Made by a program: the position numbers and the translations under genes | The notes under the pieces: generated by a model | Seen by the model: the letters and a program-made list of their open reading frames with translations, nothing else | The model's database searches: none | What the model was told of the DNA's origin: nothing | Assembly (NCBI RefSeq): GCF_042657165.1 | Contig: NZ_JBHSNJ010000012.1 | Coordinates: forward strand, 372,001 to 436,000 | DNA length: 64,000 nt | Reading direction: 5' to 3' | Source: Agrilutibacter niabensis | GTDB lineage: Bacteria; Pseudomonadota; Gammaproteobacteria; Xanthomonadales; Xanthomonadaceae | In this document: one piece after another, positions 27,359 to 35,760 of the stretch | Layout: each line of letters begins with the position of its first letter | Numbering within the stretch: the stretch's first letter is position 1

Positions 27359-27432
27359 TGCGGTGAGCGTGTCCGCAGAATGATTGCCACGCGACCGGCA
27401 CTGGCCGGTCACGTAGTCCGGATCGAACCTGC

Positions 27433-28506
27433 TCAGCGCTTGCTGAGTTCGTGAACCGCGTCCACCAGCACTGCGACGTGCTCCGGCTTCATGTCGGGCG
27501 ACATGCCGTGGCCAAGGTTGAACACGTGGCCTTCGCGCGAGCCACCGTTGCCATCGCGATAGTTGTCGAGCGCGCGGCCGGCTTCGCGGCGGATCGCGTC
27601 GGGTTCGGCGTACAGCGTGACCGGGTCGAGGTTGCCCTGGATCGCGACCTTGCCGCCGGCGCGGCGCGCCGCGTCGCCCAGTTCGATCGTCCAGTCGACG
27701 CCGACGGCTTCGGCACCGCTGTTCGCCAGGTCCTCGACGTAGGCCGCGTTGCCCTTGCCGAACAGGATCAGCGGGGCGCGCTCGCTGCCCTCGCCACGCG
27801 GCAGTTCCGCGGCGATGCGTTGCAGGTAGCGCAGCGAGAATTCGCGGTACATCGACGGCGACAGCACGCCGCCCCAGGTGTCGAACACCTGCAGCGCCTG
27901 CGCGCCGGCCTGGCGCTGCGCCGACAGGTAGGCGATCACCGCATCGGTCACGACGTCGAGCAGCTTGTGCATGGCCGCCGGGTCGTTGAGCGCGAGCGAC
28001 TTCACCTTGGAATAGTTGTCGCTGCCGCCGCCTTCGACCATGTAGCAGGCCAGCGTCCATGGCGAACCGGAGAAGCCGATCAGCGGCACCGAACCATCGA
28101 GCTCGCCGCGGATGGTGCGGACGGCGTCCATCACGTAGCGCAGGTCGGTTTCCATGTCCGGCACGGCCAGGCGCTCGATGTCGGCCGCCGAACGGATCGG
28201 ACGCTCGAACTTCGGGCCTTCGCCCTCGACGAAATACAGGCCCAGGCCCATGGCATCGGGGACGGTGAGGATGTCGGAGAACAGGATCGCCGCGTCGAGC
28301 GGGAAGCGGCGCAGGGGTTGCAGGGTGACCTCGCAGGCCAGTTCCGGGTTCTTCGCCATCGCGAGGAAGCTGCCGGCCTTGGCCCGGGTCGCGCGGTATT
28401 CCGGCAGGTAGCGGCCGGCCTGGCGCATCAGCCAGACGGGTGTGCAGTCGACGGGTTCGCGACGCAGGGCGCGGAGGAAGCGGTCGTTCTTGGGGGGAGG
28501 GGACAT
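27433..28506 (-). CDS. hemE: Uroporphyrinogen decarboxylase
   Basis: Haem pathway enzyme converting uroporphyrinogen III to coproporphyrinogen III. The 357 residues are a normal length. Signatures are PVWLMRQAGRYLPEYR near the N-terminus (substrate-binding arginines), the catalytic aspartate in LFSDILTVPDAMG, and GFSGSPWTLACYMVEGGGS. The C-terminal GHVFNLGHGMSPDMKPEHV is also typical. I chose ATG 28506 because it aligns with the family start (PPKNDRFLRALR) and has GGAA upstream; ATG 28533 would add nine residues. Confidence 0.97.
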   Translation of the reverse strand: MSPPPKNDRFLRALRREPVDCTPVWLMRQAGRYLPEYRATRAKAGSFLAMAKNPELACEVTLQPLRRFPLDAAILFSDILTVPDAMGLGLYFVEGEGPKFERPIRSAADIERLAVPDMETDLRYVMDAVRTIRGELDGSVPLIGFSGSPWTLACYMVEGGGSDNYSKVKSLALNDPAAMHKLLDVVTDAVIAYLSAQRQAGAQALQVFDTWGGVLSPSMYREFSLRYLQRIAAELPRGEGSERAPLILFGKGNAAYVEDLANSGAEAVGVDWTIELGDAARRAGGKVAIQGNLDPVTLYAEPDAIRREAGRALDNYRDGNGGSREGHVFNLGHGMSPDMKPEHVAVLVDAVHELSKR

Positions 28507-28612
28507 GGATTCCGTTTCTCTTGGATTTGTCATCGCCAGGCGCCGCTGGGGCCGCCGGGTGGTTCGTCATTATCGGCCGCGGGCGCGCCTTCCACAGCGC
28601 AGCGCTGAACTG

Positions 28613-28873
28613 CTAGCGCGGGCCGGGCGCTTCCATGCCCTGCGCGAACATCAGCTGGAAGCCGCGCTTGAGCTGCTGGTCGCGGGCGTGTTCCAGCGCG
28701 GCGAGCGCGCTGGCCTGTTCCATGAACACCTCGCGGCGGACCGTGCTGCGACCGCCGACCTGGCCGGTTTCGCGCACGAGCTCCCAACCGCCCAGGAGGT
28801 CGGGTTGCAGCATCAACTGCACGAAGCGCGGGGCTTCGGGGCCCTGGGGGCGTTGTTGCAGGAACAGGCGCAT
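28613..28873 (-). CDS. Stand-alone WGR-domain protein
   Basis: An 86-residue protein consisting almost only of a WGR-like domain: WELVRETGQVGGRSTVRREVF matches the W-x-GR core, and ALAALEHARDQQLKRGFQ matches the C-terminal helix and the G-Y/F ending. WGR domains are known in PARPs and MolR-like proteins, where they bind nucleic acid; the role of the single-domain form is unknown. It lies between hemE and aroB on the same strand. A TACAAT nine bases before the start suggests its own promoter and a very short leader. Confidence 0.75.
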   Translation of the reverse strand: MRLFLQQRPQGPEAPRFVQLMLQPDLLGGWELVRETGQVGGRSTVRREVFMEQASALAALEHARDQQLKRGFQLMFAQGMEAPGPR

Positions 28874-28882
28874 GGGACGCGC

Positions 28883-28888
28883 ATTGTA
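28883..28888 (-). promoter_or_regulatory. Candidate -10 element of the WGR gene
   Basis: TACAAT on the minus strand (28888-28883) lies nine bases before the ATG at 28873, giving a leader of two or three bases at most. No clear -35 element or Shine-Dalgarno sequence is seen. Confidence 0.4.
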
Positions 28889-28915
28889 AGCGCTGGCGCG
28901 CGGTTCCCTGCCGGG

Positions 28916-30055
28916 TCAGTTGTCCTGGGCGGCCCGCAGCACGGCGCGCACGGCGTCCTCGGCGACGCCGGCAATCACGCGCGCGGCCCCGGCGCCGTCC
29001 CACAGCACGAAGCGCAGCCCGTCGGCATTGGCCTTCTTGTCCAGGCGCATGCGGGCGATCAGCGCCCCGGCATCCAGTCCCGGAGGCAGTGCCGTGGGCA
29101 GTCCGAAGCGATCCAGCAGCGCCTCCAGCCGGGTTGCCCCGCCGGCCGATGCGAGGCCGAGTGTCGTCGACAGCCGGGCCGCAAGCACCATGCCGACGGC
29201 CACCGCCTCGCCATGGTTGAGCGCGTCGCGCCCGCTGCCCGCATACCCCTGTTCGGCCTCGACGGCGTGGCCGAAGGTGTGGCCGAAGTTGAGCAGGGCG
29301 CGATGGCCGTGCTCGTACGGGTCGCGCGCGACCACGTCGGCCTTGAATTCGCAGGACCGGGCGATCGCCTCGGCCATCGCCGCGTCGTCGCGTGCGAGCA
29401 GCGCCGCGGCGTGCGCTTCCAGCCAGTCGAGGAAATCCGCATCGAAGATGGCGCCGTACTTCACCACTTCAGCCAGGCCCGCGCGCAGCTCGCGGTCGGG
29501 CAGGGTGCGCAGGGTGGTGGTGTCGGCGATCACCGCGCGTGGCGGGTGGAACGCGCCGACGAGGTTCTTGCCCTGCGGCAGGTCCACCGCGGTCTTGCCG
29601 CCGACGGAGGAATCGACCATCGACAGTAGCGTCGTCGGCAACTGGAGGCAGTCGACGCCGCGCATCCAGCAGGCCGCGGCGAAGCCGGCCAGGTCGCCGA
29701 CCACGCCGCCGCCGAGTGCAATCACGGTGGCGTCCCGCGTCGCGCCCAGCGCAGCCAACGCATCCAGGCACTCGCCGAAGCGGGCCAGGGTCTTTTCCTG
29801 TTCGCCGGCGGGCATCACCCAGCGCGCCAGCACCATCTGCGGTTTCGCGGCCCGCAGCAGCGCCTCGACCCGGTCGGCATACAGCGGCGCAACGTGGCTG
29901 TCGCTGACGATCAATGCATGCCGTCCGCGCAGGACATGCGCCAGGCGCATCGCATTGCCGGGCTGGGCGGGATCCAGGAGGCCCGGTCCTATGGTGATGG
30001 CGTAGGGCGCATCGCCGGCGACTTCGACGCTGCGATACGTGTGGGCATGGCTCAT
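28916..30055 (-). CDS. aroB: 3-dehydroquinate synthase
   Basis: Second step of the shikimate pathway, closing DAHP to 3-dehydroquinate with NAD and zinc. The 379-residue product carries GGGVVGDLAGFAAACWMRGVD, QLPTTLLSMVDSSVGGKTAVD, the catalytic KNLVGAFHPP, and the zinc ligands in GLAEVVKYGAI and LNFGHTFGHAVE. It overlaps the end of aroK by four bases (ATGA), so aroK-aroB is translationally coupled, as in most proteobacteria. Confidence 0.98.
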   Translation of the reverse strand: MSHAHTYRSVEVAGDAPYAITIGPGLLDPAQPGNAMRLAHVLRGRHALIVSDSHVAPLYADRVEALLRAAKPQMVLARWVMPAGEQEKTLARFGECLDALAALGATRDATVIALGGGVVGDLAGFAAACWMRGVDCLQLPTTLLSMVDSSVGGKTAVDLPQGKNLVGAFHPPRAVIADTTTLRTLPDRELRAGLAEVVKYGAIFDADFLDWLEAHAAALLARDDAAMAEAIARSCEFKADVVARDPYEHGHRALLNFGHTFGHAVEAEQGYAGSGRDALNHGEAVAVGMVLAARLSTTLGLASAGGATRLEALLDRFGLPTALPPGLDAGALIARMRLDKKANADGLRFVLWDGAGAARVIAGVAEDAVRAVLRAAQDN

Positions 30056-30594
30056 GCGGCTGCTCCAAGGCGTTGCCAGCGCTGCGCCAGCAGTGCGGCC
30101 AGTTGCGCGGCGGCGGTCTCGGCGTCGAGGCCGCCACTATCGAATTCCAGGTCCGCCACTTCGGCATAGAGCGGCGTGCGGATCGCGGCGAGCCCGTGCA
30201 GCACCTGTTCGCGATCCGGTCGCGCCAGCAGCGGCCGGGTGTGGTCGTGGGCGAGGCGTTCCAACTGCTGCCCGACGCTCGCGTGCAGGTGCACGACGAA
30301 GCCACGTTCGCGCAGCAGCGACCGGTTGCCGCCATCAAGCACCGCGCCGCCACCCGTCGCGAGCACGATGCCATCCGCATCCAGCAGCCGGGCCAGCATC
30401 GCGGTTTCGCGCGTGCGGAAACCGGCTTCGCCTTCGCGCTCGAAGAGCTGGGTCACCGTCGCGCCACTGTCGCGCTCGATCTCGCGGTCGAGGTCGAGCA
30501 GCTGCAGGCCGCACAGGCCGGCCAGCCGCTGGCCGATGCTGGTTTTTCCCGCGCCCATGGGCCCGACCAGGATGAGGTTGGCGGATGGATTCAT
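30052..30594 (-). CDS. aroK: Shikimate kinase
   Basis: Phosphorylates shikimate at O3. The 180-residue product has the P-loop GPMGAGKTSIG (about residues 10-20), the shikimate-binding DLDREIERDSG, a REGEAGFRTRE segment and the GGGAVL motif. First gene of the aroK-aroB pair. A TACAAT lies six bases before the ATG with no Shine-Dalgarno sequence between, so the transcript may be leaderless. Confidence 0.97.
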   Translation of the reverse strand: MNPSANLILVGPMGAGKTSIGQRLAGLCGLQLLDLDREIERDSGATVTQLFEREGEAGFRTRETAMLARLLDADGIVLATGGGAVLDGGNRSLLRERGFVVHLHASVGQQLERLAHDHTRPLLARPDREQVLHGLAAIRTPLYAEVADLEFDSGGLDAETAAAQLAALLAQRWQRLGAAA

Positions 30595-30606
30595 CCGGGG
30601 ATTGTA
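30595..30606 (-). promoter_or_regulatory. Candidate -10 element of aroK
   Basis: TACAAT (30606-30601, minus strand) is followed by six bases (CCCCGG) and the ATG at 30594. A -10 element here would start transcription at the initiation codon. Confidence 0.45.
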
Positions 30607-30713
30607 AGCGGGCCGCCAGCAGGCAGCGGGACCGTAGCCATCGCATTAACGAACCGCGGCGTAGCGTCCGGATCGATCACATCCGGCGTCGCCGGCAGCC
30701 AGGGAGAACCGCC

Positions 30714-30917
30714 ATGTCCGTAGCCAAGATCATCGAACTCAATGCCGCTTCGAAGACCAGCATGGAAGACGCGGTCAAGGCCGGCCTGAAGAAGTGCGCC
30801 GAATCGGTGAAGAACATCAAGGGCGCATGGGTCAACGAGATCAAGGTGGTCACCGACGATGGCGGCAACGTGGTCGAATGGCGGGTCAACCTGCGCGTGA
30901 CCTTCATCGTGCAGTAA
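30714..30917 (+). CDS. Dodecin family flavin-binding protein
   Basis: A 67-residue protein of the dodecin fold, which forms a hollow dodecamer that stores flavin. Family features are VAKIIELNAASKTSMEDAV at the N-terminus, KNIKGAWVNEIKVV with the flavin-stacking tryptophan, and the C-terminal strand VVEWRVNLRVTFIVQ. AGGGAG lies at good distance before the ATG. It is divergent from aroK and upstream of pdxH; both this and PdxH deal with flavin, though a functional link is only suggestive. Confidence 0.95.
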   Translation: MSVAKIIELNAASKTSMEDAVKAGLKKCAESVKNIKGAWVNEIKVVTDDGGNVVEWRVNLRVTFIVQ

Positions 30918-30957
30918 CCATCCGGTGAGCCCCGGGGCGAATGCCCGACCCACCGCC

Positions 30958-30969
30958 TACAATGGCGGC
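30958..30969 (+). promoter_or_regulatory. Candidate -10 element of pdxH
   Basis: TACAAT (30958-30963) is followed by GGCGGC and then the ATG at 30970. The six-base gap is the same as at aroK, algH and the GT2 gene, again suggesting a leaderless mRNA. Confidence 0.45.
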
Positions 30970-31572
30970 ATGACTGCCCCGGACCTCTACGCCGAAGCCC
31001 TCGCCACCTTCGACCGGCTCTTCGATGAAGCCGCGGCCGCGGGCGAGCCCGATCGCACCGCGATGACTGTCGCCACCGCTGCCCTCGACGCCCGTCCCTC
31101 GGCGCGGACCGTGCTGCTCAAGGCGCACGACGCGCGCGGCTTCGTCTTCTACACCCACCTCGACGGTCGCAAGGGCCGCGAACTGCAGGCCAATCCGCAC
31201 GCGGCGCTGCTGTTCCACTGGCCGCGCGTGCGTGAGGGCGTGCAGGTGCGGATCGAAGGCGCGGTGGAGATCGTCGGCGACGCCGAAGCCGATGCCTACT
31301 TCGCACGACGTCCGCGCGGCAGCCAGTTGGGCGCTTGGGCCTCGAAGCAGTCGGAGACGCTGGATGCACGCGAGACCTTCGAGCAACGCATCGCCAAGGC
31401 CGAGCACGAATTCGAAGGCCGCGAGGTACCGCGCCCTCCGCGATGGGGCGGACTGCGGGTGAGGCCCGAGAAGATCGAATTCTGGTACGGCGCCGGCTTC
31501 CGCCTGCACGAGCGCTGGCTGTACGAGCGCAATCGCGCGGGTGACTGGTGCAAGCGGATGCTGTATCCGTGA
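30970..31572 (+). CDS. pdxH: Pyridoxamine 5'-phosphate oxidase
   Basis: FMN enzyme making pyridoxal 5'-phosphate, the cofactor used by several enzymes in this window (MetB, YggS). At 200 residues it is slightly shorter than the E. coli enzyme. Signatures are ARTVLLKAHDARGFVFYTHLDGRKGRELQANP-type sequence for FMN binding, RRPRGSQLGAWASKQS, and the C-terminal PEKIEFWYGAGFRLHERWLYER. The stop overlaps a GTG start of the next gene (GTGA). Confidence 0.97.
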   Translation: MTAPDLYAEALATFDRLFDEAAAAGEPDRTAMTVATAALDARPSARTVLLKAHDARGFVFYTHLDGRKGRELQANPHAALLFHWPRVREGVQVRIEGAVEIVGDAEADAYFARRPRGSQLGAWASKQSETLDARETFEQRIAKAEHEFEGREVPRPPRWGGLRVRPEKIEFWYGAGFRLHERWLYERNRAGDWCKRMLYP

Positions 31573-32384
31573 CCCGCGAGCTGCAGCCCTTGATCGGCCC
31601 GCAACGCATCGTCTGCCTGACCGAAGAGCCCACCGAGGTGTTGTATGCGCTCGGTGAGCAGCATCGCATCGTCGGCATCAGCGGCTTCACCGTGCGTCCC
31701 GCGGTCGCGCGCAGGGAGAAACCGAAGGTCAGCGCCTTCACCTCGGCCAAAATCGGCGAGATCCTCAAGCTGAAACCGGACTTCGTCATCGGCTTCTCCG
31801 ATATCCAGGCCGACATCGCCGCCGAGCTGATCCGCCATGGCGTCGAGGTGTGGATCAGCAACCATCGTGGCGTCGACGGGATCCTGGATTACGTTCGCCG
31901 CCTGGGTGCACTCGTGGGCGCGCCGGACAAGGCCAACGCCTATGCCGACGAACTGCAGCGCGGGCTGACCGCGATCGCGCGTGAAGCGGCGGCGCTGCCG
32001 CGAAGGCCCAAGGTCTATTTCGAGGAATGGGACGAGCCGATGATCACCGGCATCCGCTGGGTTGCGGAACTCGTCCGCATCGCCGGCGGCGACGACATCT
32101 TCCCGGAACGCGCCGCCGAGTCGCTGGCGAAGCAGCGCATCCTGGAGAACGGCGACGAAGTCATCCAGCGCGCCCCCGACATCATCCTGGGCTCGTGGTG
32201 CGGCAAGAAATTCCGCCCGGAGAAAGTCGGCGCGCGCACGGGCTGGGGTGCGATCCCCGCGGTGCGCGATGGCGAACTGCACGAGATCAAGTCGCCGGTG
32301 ATCCTGCAGCCTGGACCGGCGGCGCTGACCGAAGGCGTCGCCGAGATCGCCCGCATCATCCGCGAATGGGCAGCCAGGCACTGA
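31569..32384 (+). CDS. Cobalamin-binding-like protein (periplasmic binding fold, no signal peptide)
   Basis: A 271-residue protein of the BtuF/FhuD-type periplasmic binding family: RIVCLTEEPTEVLYALGE, GISGFTV, LKPDFVIGFSD, YFEEWDEPMITGIRWVAELVRIAGGDDIF and DIILGSWCG are typical of proteins annotated as cobalamin-binding. Unlike BtuF it has no signal peptide with any usable start, so it is probably cytoplasmic. The GTG at 31569 overlaps the pdxH stop (GTGA); a GTG at 31548 would add seven residues. No ABC permease or ATPase is adjacent. What it binds is unknown. Confidence 0.85.
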   Translation: MTRELQPLIGPQRIVCLTEEPTEVLYALGEQHRIVGISGFTVRPAVARREKPKVSAFTSAKIGEILKLKPDFVIGFSDIQADIAAELIRHGVEVWISNHRGVDGILDYVRRLGALVGAPDKANAYADELQRGLTAIAREAAALPRRPKVYFEEWDEPMITGIRWVAELVRIAGGDDIFPERAAESLAKQRILENGDEVIQRAPDIILGSWCGKKFRPEKVGARTGWGAIPAVRDGELHEIKSPVILQPGPAALTEGVAEIARIIREWAARH

Positions 32385-32852
32385 TCAGAGTGGATAGAAC
32401 TCGCGACTGAACTGCATCGTCGAGGTCGCGCCGCCTTCGACGACGATGGTGACGTCGAAACGCAACGTGTCCGGCATCGTGGTCTGCACGGTGCCGACGT
32501 AGTCGAGCAGGTCTTCGCTGCGCAATTCGCGCAATGCGACCGGCTGCCGCTGGCCGCTCAGGTTGGTGGCGGTCGCGGTGATGGTCGCCGGCACGGACGA
32601 CTCCTGCATCTCCGGGCCCCGGCGTACCGCAACCAGCAGCATCACCGTGCGCTCGTCGCGGACGAGACCGTAGCGGCTGGCCACTTCCGCGGAGAGCGAG
32701 GCCGTCGGCAGGGCCGTGGCGCGGATGGTGACATCGCCGATGCGGCTGACGGCTTCCTGCGGCGCGGCCGCGGCCGGGGCGGGTGCAGGCGCGTTTCCGC
32801 CGCAACCGGCCATTGCCAGGGCGCAGGTGAATGCGAGTGCGAAGCGGCGCAT
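32385..32852 (-). CDS. DUF4426 lipoprotein
   Basis: A 155-residue lipoprotein (lipobox MAGC) with the DUF4426 fold: GDVTIRATALPTASLSAEVASRYGLVRDE at the start of the domain, LVAVRRG, and a C-terminal LRFDVTIVVEGGATSTMQFSREFYPL strand pair. In pseudomonads a DUF4426 gene also lies near proC, which fits the position here 16 bases downstream of proC. Function unknown. It ends directly against the convergent cobalamin-binding-like gene. Confidence 0.88.
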   Translation of the reverse strand: MRRFALAFTCALAMAGCGGNAPAPAPAAAAPQEAVSRIGDVTIRATALPTASLSAEVASRYGLVRDERTVMLLVAVRRGPEMQESSVPATITATATNLSGQRQPVALRELRSEDLLDYVGTVQTTMPDTLRFDVTIVVEGGATSTMQFSREFYPL

Positions 32853-32868
32853 GTTCGGACCTTGCTGG

Positions 32869-33705
32869 TCAGTCGTTGGCGGCGGAAAGCTGGCGGCCGC
32901 GTTCGGTTGCGGCGCGGATGGCGCGGGCTACCAGTTCGCGGAAACCGCCGGCTTCGAAATTCTCGATGGCAGCCTGAGTGGTCCCGCCAGGGGAGGTCAC
33001 CCTTCGACGCAGTTCCGAAGGCATCTCGTCGTTCTCGACCAGCATGCGCGCGGCACCGAGGATGGTCTGCTGCACCAGCGTGCGCGCTGCTTCAACCGAC
33101 AGGCCCTCGGCCTCGCCGGCGGCCTGCATCGCTTCCGCAAGCAGGAAGACATAGGCCGGGCCGCTTCCGGATACCGCGGTCACCGCGTCCATGCGCCGTT
33201 CCTCGTCGATCCAGACCGTCTTGCCCGTGGCCTCCAGCAGGTCTTCCACCTGCGCGCGCTGCCGTGCCTCCACGCAATCGTTGGCGAACAGGCCGGTCAC
33301 GCCGGCACCGAGCAGCGCCGGTGTATTCGGCATGGTGCGCACCACGGCAATGCCGCCGCCCAGCCAGCGTTCCAGTTGCGCGGCTGTGATGCCGGCGGCA
33401 ATGGACACGACGAGCGGGTGCACGGCCTGGGCGGCAGGCGCCAGCGCCTCGCAGACCGCGCGCATCACCTGCGGCTTCACCGCGAGCACCCAGGTCGTCG
33501 CATTGGCGGCCGCGGTGACGTTGTCGGTGAAGGCATGGATGCCGAAGTCCCGAGCCAGGGAATCGCGCAACTCCGTGACGGGTTCCGCCACCCGGATCGA
33601 TGTCGCCGGGACTCCGCGCGCGACCAAGCCACCGATCAGGCTGCGGGCCATGTTGCCGCCGCCGATGAAGGCGACGGTGCCGGAAGCGAGGGAATGCGGG
33701 CTCAT
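32869..33705 (-). CDS. proC: Pyrroline-5-carboxylate reductase
   Basis: Last step of proline synthesis. The 278-residue product has the dinucleotide fingerprint VAFIGGGNMARSLIGGL at the N-terminus, VLAVKPQVM, RTMPNTPALLGAGVTG, and the signature AVSGSGPAYVFLLAEAM with RRRVTSPGGTTQAAI. The open frame continues 66 codons upstream, but the ATG at 33705 places the fingerprint where the family has it. It lies between yggS and the DUF4426 gene on the same strand. Confidence 0.97.
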   Translation of the reverse strand: MSPHSLASGTVAFIGGGNMARSLIGGLVARGVPATSIRVAEPVTELRDSLARDFGIHAFTDNVTAAANATTWVLAVKPQVMRAVCEALAPAAQAVHPLVVSIAAGITAAQLERWLGGGIAVVRTMPNTPALLGAGVTGLFANDCVEARQRAQVEDLLEATGKTVWIDEERRMDAVTAVSGSGPAYVFLLAEAMQAAGEAEGLSVEAARTLVQQTILGAARMLVENDEMPSELRRRVTSPGGTTQAAIENFEAGGFRELVARAIRAATERGRQLSAAND

Positions 33706-33817
33706 CGATGCAGATTTTTGATTCAGTGAATGCGGCTGGCATGGTAGCCCGCGGGCGCTGCTGACCGCGAGGAGCGAATCGAGCGTTGGAGCGCCCGCGC
33801 CTTCCGAAACGGCCGTG

Positions 33818-34513
33818 TCATTGCTTGCGGGGCCGTGCGCCGAACAGGGCCGTACCGACGCGAACCATCGTCGCACCCTCGGCGATGGCGATTTCCAGGT
33901 CATCGCTCATGCCCATCGACAGCGTGTCGACGCCTTGATGCCGCGTTGCCAAAGCCTCGAACAGGTGCCGCGCACGCCGGAAGGCCGGTCGGCGCGCCTC
34001 CACATCCGCGTGCGGTGCCGGAATCACCATGACGCCACGCAAGCGCAGGCGGGGTTGCGCGGCGACAAGGTCCCCCAGGCGCTCAAGGTCTTCGGGGCGG
34101 CAGCCGTGCTTGCTGGCCTCGTCGTCGATGTTCACCTGAACGAGTACGTCGAGCGGGCCCCGTTCAGCCGGGCGGTGCGCATTCAGGGCCAGCACCAGGC
34201 GCTCGCGGTCGACCGTCTGCACCCAGTCGAAGCGGGTGGCGGCTTCCTTCGCCTTGTTCGACTGCAGGTGGCCGATCAGGTGCCATTCCAGCGGCGGCCC
34301 ATCCCGGTCGAGACGCGCCAATACGGCCTGTTTGGCGGTTGCTTCCTGCACGTAGTTCTCGCCGAAGGCGCGCTGCCCGAGGGCCGCCAGGCGGTCAATG
34401 GCGTCTGCGGGTTGGGTTTTGCTGACAGCCAACAACCGCGGCTTTGGCCGTCCGGCCATGCCCGCTGCGTTTTCTATCCGGTGTAGGGTGTCGTGCAGGG
34501 CGTGCGTGAGCAC
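33818..34513 (-). CDS. yggS: PLP homeostasis protein, YggS/PROSC family
   Basis: Single-domain PLP-binding protein (231 residues) with the alanine racemase-like barrel and no known enzyme activity; it buffers pyridoxal phosphate. Features: the PLP lysine in LLAVSKTQP, FGENYVQEA, WHLIGHLQSNKAKEA, VLVQVNIDDEASKHGC and LSMGMSDDLEIAIAEGATMVRVGTALFG. The start is a GTG at 34513, the only one that fits the family length; the frame runs upstream into the pilT promoter region. It is divergent from pilT and beside proC, a standard neighbourhood. Confidence 0.95.
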   Translation of the reverse strand: MLTHALHDTLHRIENAAGMAGRPKPRLLAVSKTQPADAIDRLAALGQRAFGENYVQEATAKQAVLARLDRDGPPLEWHLIGHLQSNKAKEAATRFDWVQTVDRERLVLALNAHRPAERGPLDVLVQVNIDDEASKHGCRPEDLERLGDLVAAQPRLRLRGVMVIPAPHADVEARRPAFRRARHLFEALATRHQGVDTLSMGMSDDLEIAIAEGATMVRVGTALFGARPRKQ

Positions 34514-34550
34514 GTTCGCAGTTCTCGCTAGGGGCACGAAATGGGGGCTG

Positions 34551-34579
34551 GTTTTACGGCGGGGGGAGGGGGCTATACT
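34551..34579 (+). promoter_or_regulatory. Candidate promoter of pilT
   Basis: TATACT (34574-34579) is a good -10 element; 17 bases upstream is GTTTTA (34551-34556), a weak -35. The leader to the pilT ATG would be about 86 bases. I looked for a sigma54 -24/-12 element here and did not find one. Confidence 0.5.
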
Positions 34580-34672
34580 GCCTCTCGGGGTATAACGGTT
34601 CCAGTTTTCTGCAAATAGCGCGGCCTTTACTGGCAGCAACAATCATTCCGTTGGCAGTGCAGGGGAGCACGC

Positions 34673-35710
34673 ATGGATATCGCCGAACTGTTGGCGTTTT
34701 CGGTCAAGAACAAAGCGTCGGACTTGCACCTGTCGGCCGGCCTGCCGCCGATGATCCGTGTGGACGGCGACGTCCGCCGCATCAACATCCCGGCGCTCGA
34801 CCACAAGCAGGTCCACGCGCTCGTCTACGACATCATGTCGGACAAGCAGCGGCGCGACTACGAAGAGTTCCTCGAAGTCGACTTCTCGTTCGAGATCCCC
34901 GGCCTGGCCCGTTTCCGCGTCAACGCGTTCAACCAGAACCGCGGCGCCGGTGCGGTGTTCCGTACCATTCCGTCGGAAGTGCTGACGCTGGACGACCTGG
35001 GTTGCCCGCGCATCTTCAAGGAGCTGATCGACCAGCCGCAGGGCCTGATCCTGGTGACCGGTCCGACCGGTTCGGGCAAGTCGACCACGCTGGCGGCGAT
35101 GCTCGACCACGTCAACAAGAACGAGTACGCGCACATCCTCTCGGTCGAGGATCCGATCGAATTCGTCCACACCTCGCAGAAGTGCCTGATCAACCAGCGC
35201 GAGGTGCACCGCGACACGCACGGCTTCAACGAGGCCCTGCGCTCGGCATTGCGCGAAGACCCCGACTACATCCTGGTCGGCGAGTTGCGCGACCTGGAAA
35301 CCATCCGCCTGGCGCTGACCGCCGCGGAAACCGGTCACCTGGTGTTCGCGACCGTACATACCAGCTCGGCGGCCAAGACCATCGACCGCATCATCGACGT
35401 GTTCCCCGCCGGCGAAAAGCCGATGGTCCGCTCGATGCTGTCCGAATCGCTGCGCGCGGTGATCTCGCAGGCGCTGCTGAAGAAGGTGGGCGGCGGCCGT
35501 ACCGCGGCGTGGGAGATCATGGTCGGCATCCCGGCCATCCGTAACCTGATCCGCGAGGACAAGGTGGCGCAGATGTACTCGTCCATCCAGACCGGCCAGG
35601 CCCACGGCATGATGACCCTGGACCAACACCTGCAGGACCTCGTCAAGCGTGGCCTGATCCTCAAGCCGCAGGCCCGCATGTACGCGAAGGACAAGCGGTT
35701 GTTCGACTGA
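34673..35710 (+). CDS. pilT: Type IV pilus retraction ATPase PilT
   Basis: Hexameric cytoplasmic ATPase that drives pilus retraction and twitching. The 345-residue length is standard. Walker A is GPTGSGKST (130-138), followed by the Asp box SVEDPIEFVH, the Walker B region YILVGELRD (PilT proteins usually have GEMRD) and the His box TGHLVFATVHTSSAAKTIDR. The C-terminal AIRNLIREDK motif (usually AIRNLIRE) needed for retraction is intact. pilU follows by 50 bases on the same strand. Confidence 0.98.
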   Translation: MDIAELLAFSVKNKASDLHLSAGLPPMIRVDGDVRRINIPALDHKQVHALVYDIMSDKQRRDYEEFLEVDFSFEIPGLARFRVNAFNQNRGAGAVFRTIPSEVLTLDDLGCPRIFKELIDQPQGLILVTGPTGSGKSTTLAAMLDHVNKNEYAHILSVEDPIEFVHTSQKCLINQREVHRDTHGFNEALRSALREDPDYILVGELRDLETIRLALTAAETGHLVFATVHTSSAAKTIDRIIDVFPAGEKPMVRSMLSESLRAVISQALLKKVGGGRTAAWEIMVGIPAIRNLIREDKVAQMYSSIQTGQAHGMMTLDQHLQDLVKRGLILKPQARMYAKDKRLFD

Positions 35711-35760
35711 TCGCAAGGTCAGACTGAAAGAAGCAGCACATCTCCGCACGGAGTTACCTT

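Noticed and set aside
27395..27415. Hairpin GACCGG/CCGGTC between the hybrid kinase and hemE as a terminator
   Set aside because: Short stem and no T run on either side.
34540..34580. Possible sigma54 promoter before pilT
   Set aside because: GGCACG is present near 34533 but the partner -12 TTGC element is missing at the right spacing.
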